Positions 5,616 to 6,424 of a stretch of DNA of 6,424 bases are shown in pieces; the stretch's first letter is position 1, and each line of letters opens with the position of its first letter. The notes beneath the pieces are model-generated. The model saw nothing but the letters and a program-made list of their open reading frames with translations. It searched no databases and was not told the DNA's origin. Origin of the DNA: Bacteroidota bacterium (GTDB lineage: Bacteria > Bacteroidota > Bacteroidia > 2-12-FULL-35-15); assembly GCA_026391935.1 (NCBI GenBank), contig JAPLDC010000061.1:1-6424 (forward strand), in the 5' to 3' direction. The position numbers and the translations under genes were made by a program.

Positions 5616-6424
5616 TTATTTCAGTCTTTCAAGCAAAGCCATATAAAATCCATCGGCATGATACATCTCAGGTGAATAGCGTTTTTCGCCTAGTAAACTC
5701 CATTTATCTCCAACTGAATTTAAAAACCATTTGATTTGATCTTCCCCTTCAGAAGGCAAAATACTACATGTTGCATAAACCATTTTTCCACCCACTTTCG
5801 TGATGTCTGAAAAATTACTGAGTATTTCTTTTTGAAGTATTTTAACTCTTTCAATTTCTTCTATATTCAATTTCCATTTACTATCTGGATTTCTTCTGAG
5901 CACACCCAAACCGGAACACGGGACATCTAATAGCAATCTGTCTGCTGTATCTTTTAGTCGTTTAATCACTTTTGAAGAATCTATTTCTCTTGTTTCAACA
6001 ATACGAACATCTGCACGAGAAGCACGTTTTTTTAATTCCTCCAACTTTCTTCCTTTAACATCCAATGCGATAATCCGACCTTTGTTTTTCATCAAAGAAG
6101 CTAAATGTAATGTTTTCCCTCCGGCTCCTGCACATGCATCAACAACACGCATTCCACCTTTAACATCTAAAAATTCAGATACCATTTGTGAAGAAGCATC
6201 TTGAACTTCAAATAATCCTTTATGAAAAGCTTCGGTTCTAAAAACATTTCGCTGAAATTTTAATTCAACGGCATCTGGTGACCAAGGAATGAGTGTGCTC
6301 TCTGTAATGTTTTCTGCTTCCAGGATTGTTTGTAATTCTTTCGGATTTGTTTTTAAAGAGTTTGCTCTAAGCACAGTTGTTGGGTGTTGGTTCAAAGCGC
6401 GAATTACTTTATCCCAATTTTTAC
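5616..6424 (-). CDS. RsmB/NOP2/Sun-family RNA (cytosine-5)-methyltransferase, N-terminus cut by window edge
   Basis: The frame stays open to the right edge. A TTG at 6393-6395 is internal, because the upstream codons read KNWDKVIRA and run into the family's usual LNQxPxxxLRxN segment. About 269 residues of the C-terminal half are visible. SAM-binding motif I, DACAGAGGKT, is at 6140-6111. Motif IV, DVPCSGLGVLRRNPD, starts at 5927, with the product-release cysteine at 5918-5916. Motif VI, YATCS, has the catalytic cysteine at 5768-5766. The end HADGFYMALLERLK matches the typical C-terminal strand. Known for the family: SAM-dependent 5-methylation of cytosine in rRNA or tRNA (E. coli RsmB acts on C967 of 16S rRNA), through a covalent cysteine adduct. 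Both cysteines are present, so the enzyme should be active. The specific RNA target, and whether an N-terminal NusB-like domain exists, cannot be seen. The gene is followed by the AT-rich gap without an obvious terminator. Confidence 0.93.
   Translation of the reverse strand, partial: KNWDKVIRALNQHPTTVLRANSLKTNPKELQTILEAENITESTLIPWSPDAVELKFQRNVFRTEAFHKGLFEVQDASSQMVSEFLDVKGGMRVVDACAGAGGKTLHLASLMKNKGRIIALDVKGRKLEELKKRASRADVRIVETREIDSSKVIKRLKDTADRLLLDVPCSGLGVLRRNPDSKWKLNIEEIERVKILQKEILSNFSDITKVGGKMVYATCSILPSEGEDQIKWFLNSVGDKWSLLGEKRYSPEMYHADGFYMALLERLK

Overview
The window looks like chromosomal DNA of a member of the Bacteroidota. The evidence is an AT-rich base composition, no Shine-Dalgarno motifs in front of the genes, promoter-like boxes of the Bacteroidota type (TTTG then TAnnTTTG) and a TPR/transmembrane/SpoIIE-phosphatase architecture that is common in that phylum. 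No species can be named from this sequence.

Layout, left to right. (1) A plus-strand gene cut by the left edge encodes TPR repeats, one membrane segment, a coiled coil and a complete SpoIIE/PP2C-type phosphatase domain. (2) A minus-strand 12-helix MFS transporter follows. (3) The 245-base gap at 2991-3235 holds a REP-like imperfect inverted repeat and a strong terminator. (4) A minus-strand lipoprotein of unknown function follows, with a well-formed promoter. (5) Divergent from it is a plus-strand enolase-superfamily dipeptide epimerase with a TTG start. (6) Convergent to the epimerase is a 45-residue Lys/Ala/Pro histone-H1-like protein on the minus strand, built from DNA tandem repeats; the two genes share a terminator hairpin. 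(7) A gene-free stretch of about 476 bases, roughly 80% A+T, comes next. (8) A minus-strand RsmB/NOP2/Sun-family RNA cytosine-5 methyltransferase runs off the right edge.

The genes do not form one pathway. Strand changes and terminators suggest that most are separate transcription units: environmental signalling (TPR-SpoIIE), export (MFS), an envelope lipoprotein, murein-peptide or other dipeptide metabolism (epimerase), DNA binding (Lys/Ala-rich protein) and RNA modification. I see no CRISPR array, transposase, phage gene, tRNA, rRNA or defence cassette, and no convincing new multi-gene system. The items most worth a second look are the very small histone-like gene with its slippage-prone repeats, the REP-like element and the substrate of the epimerase.
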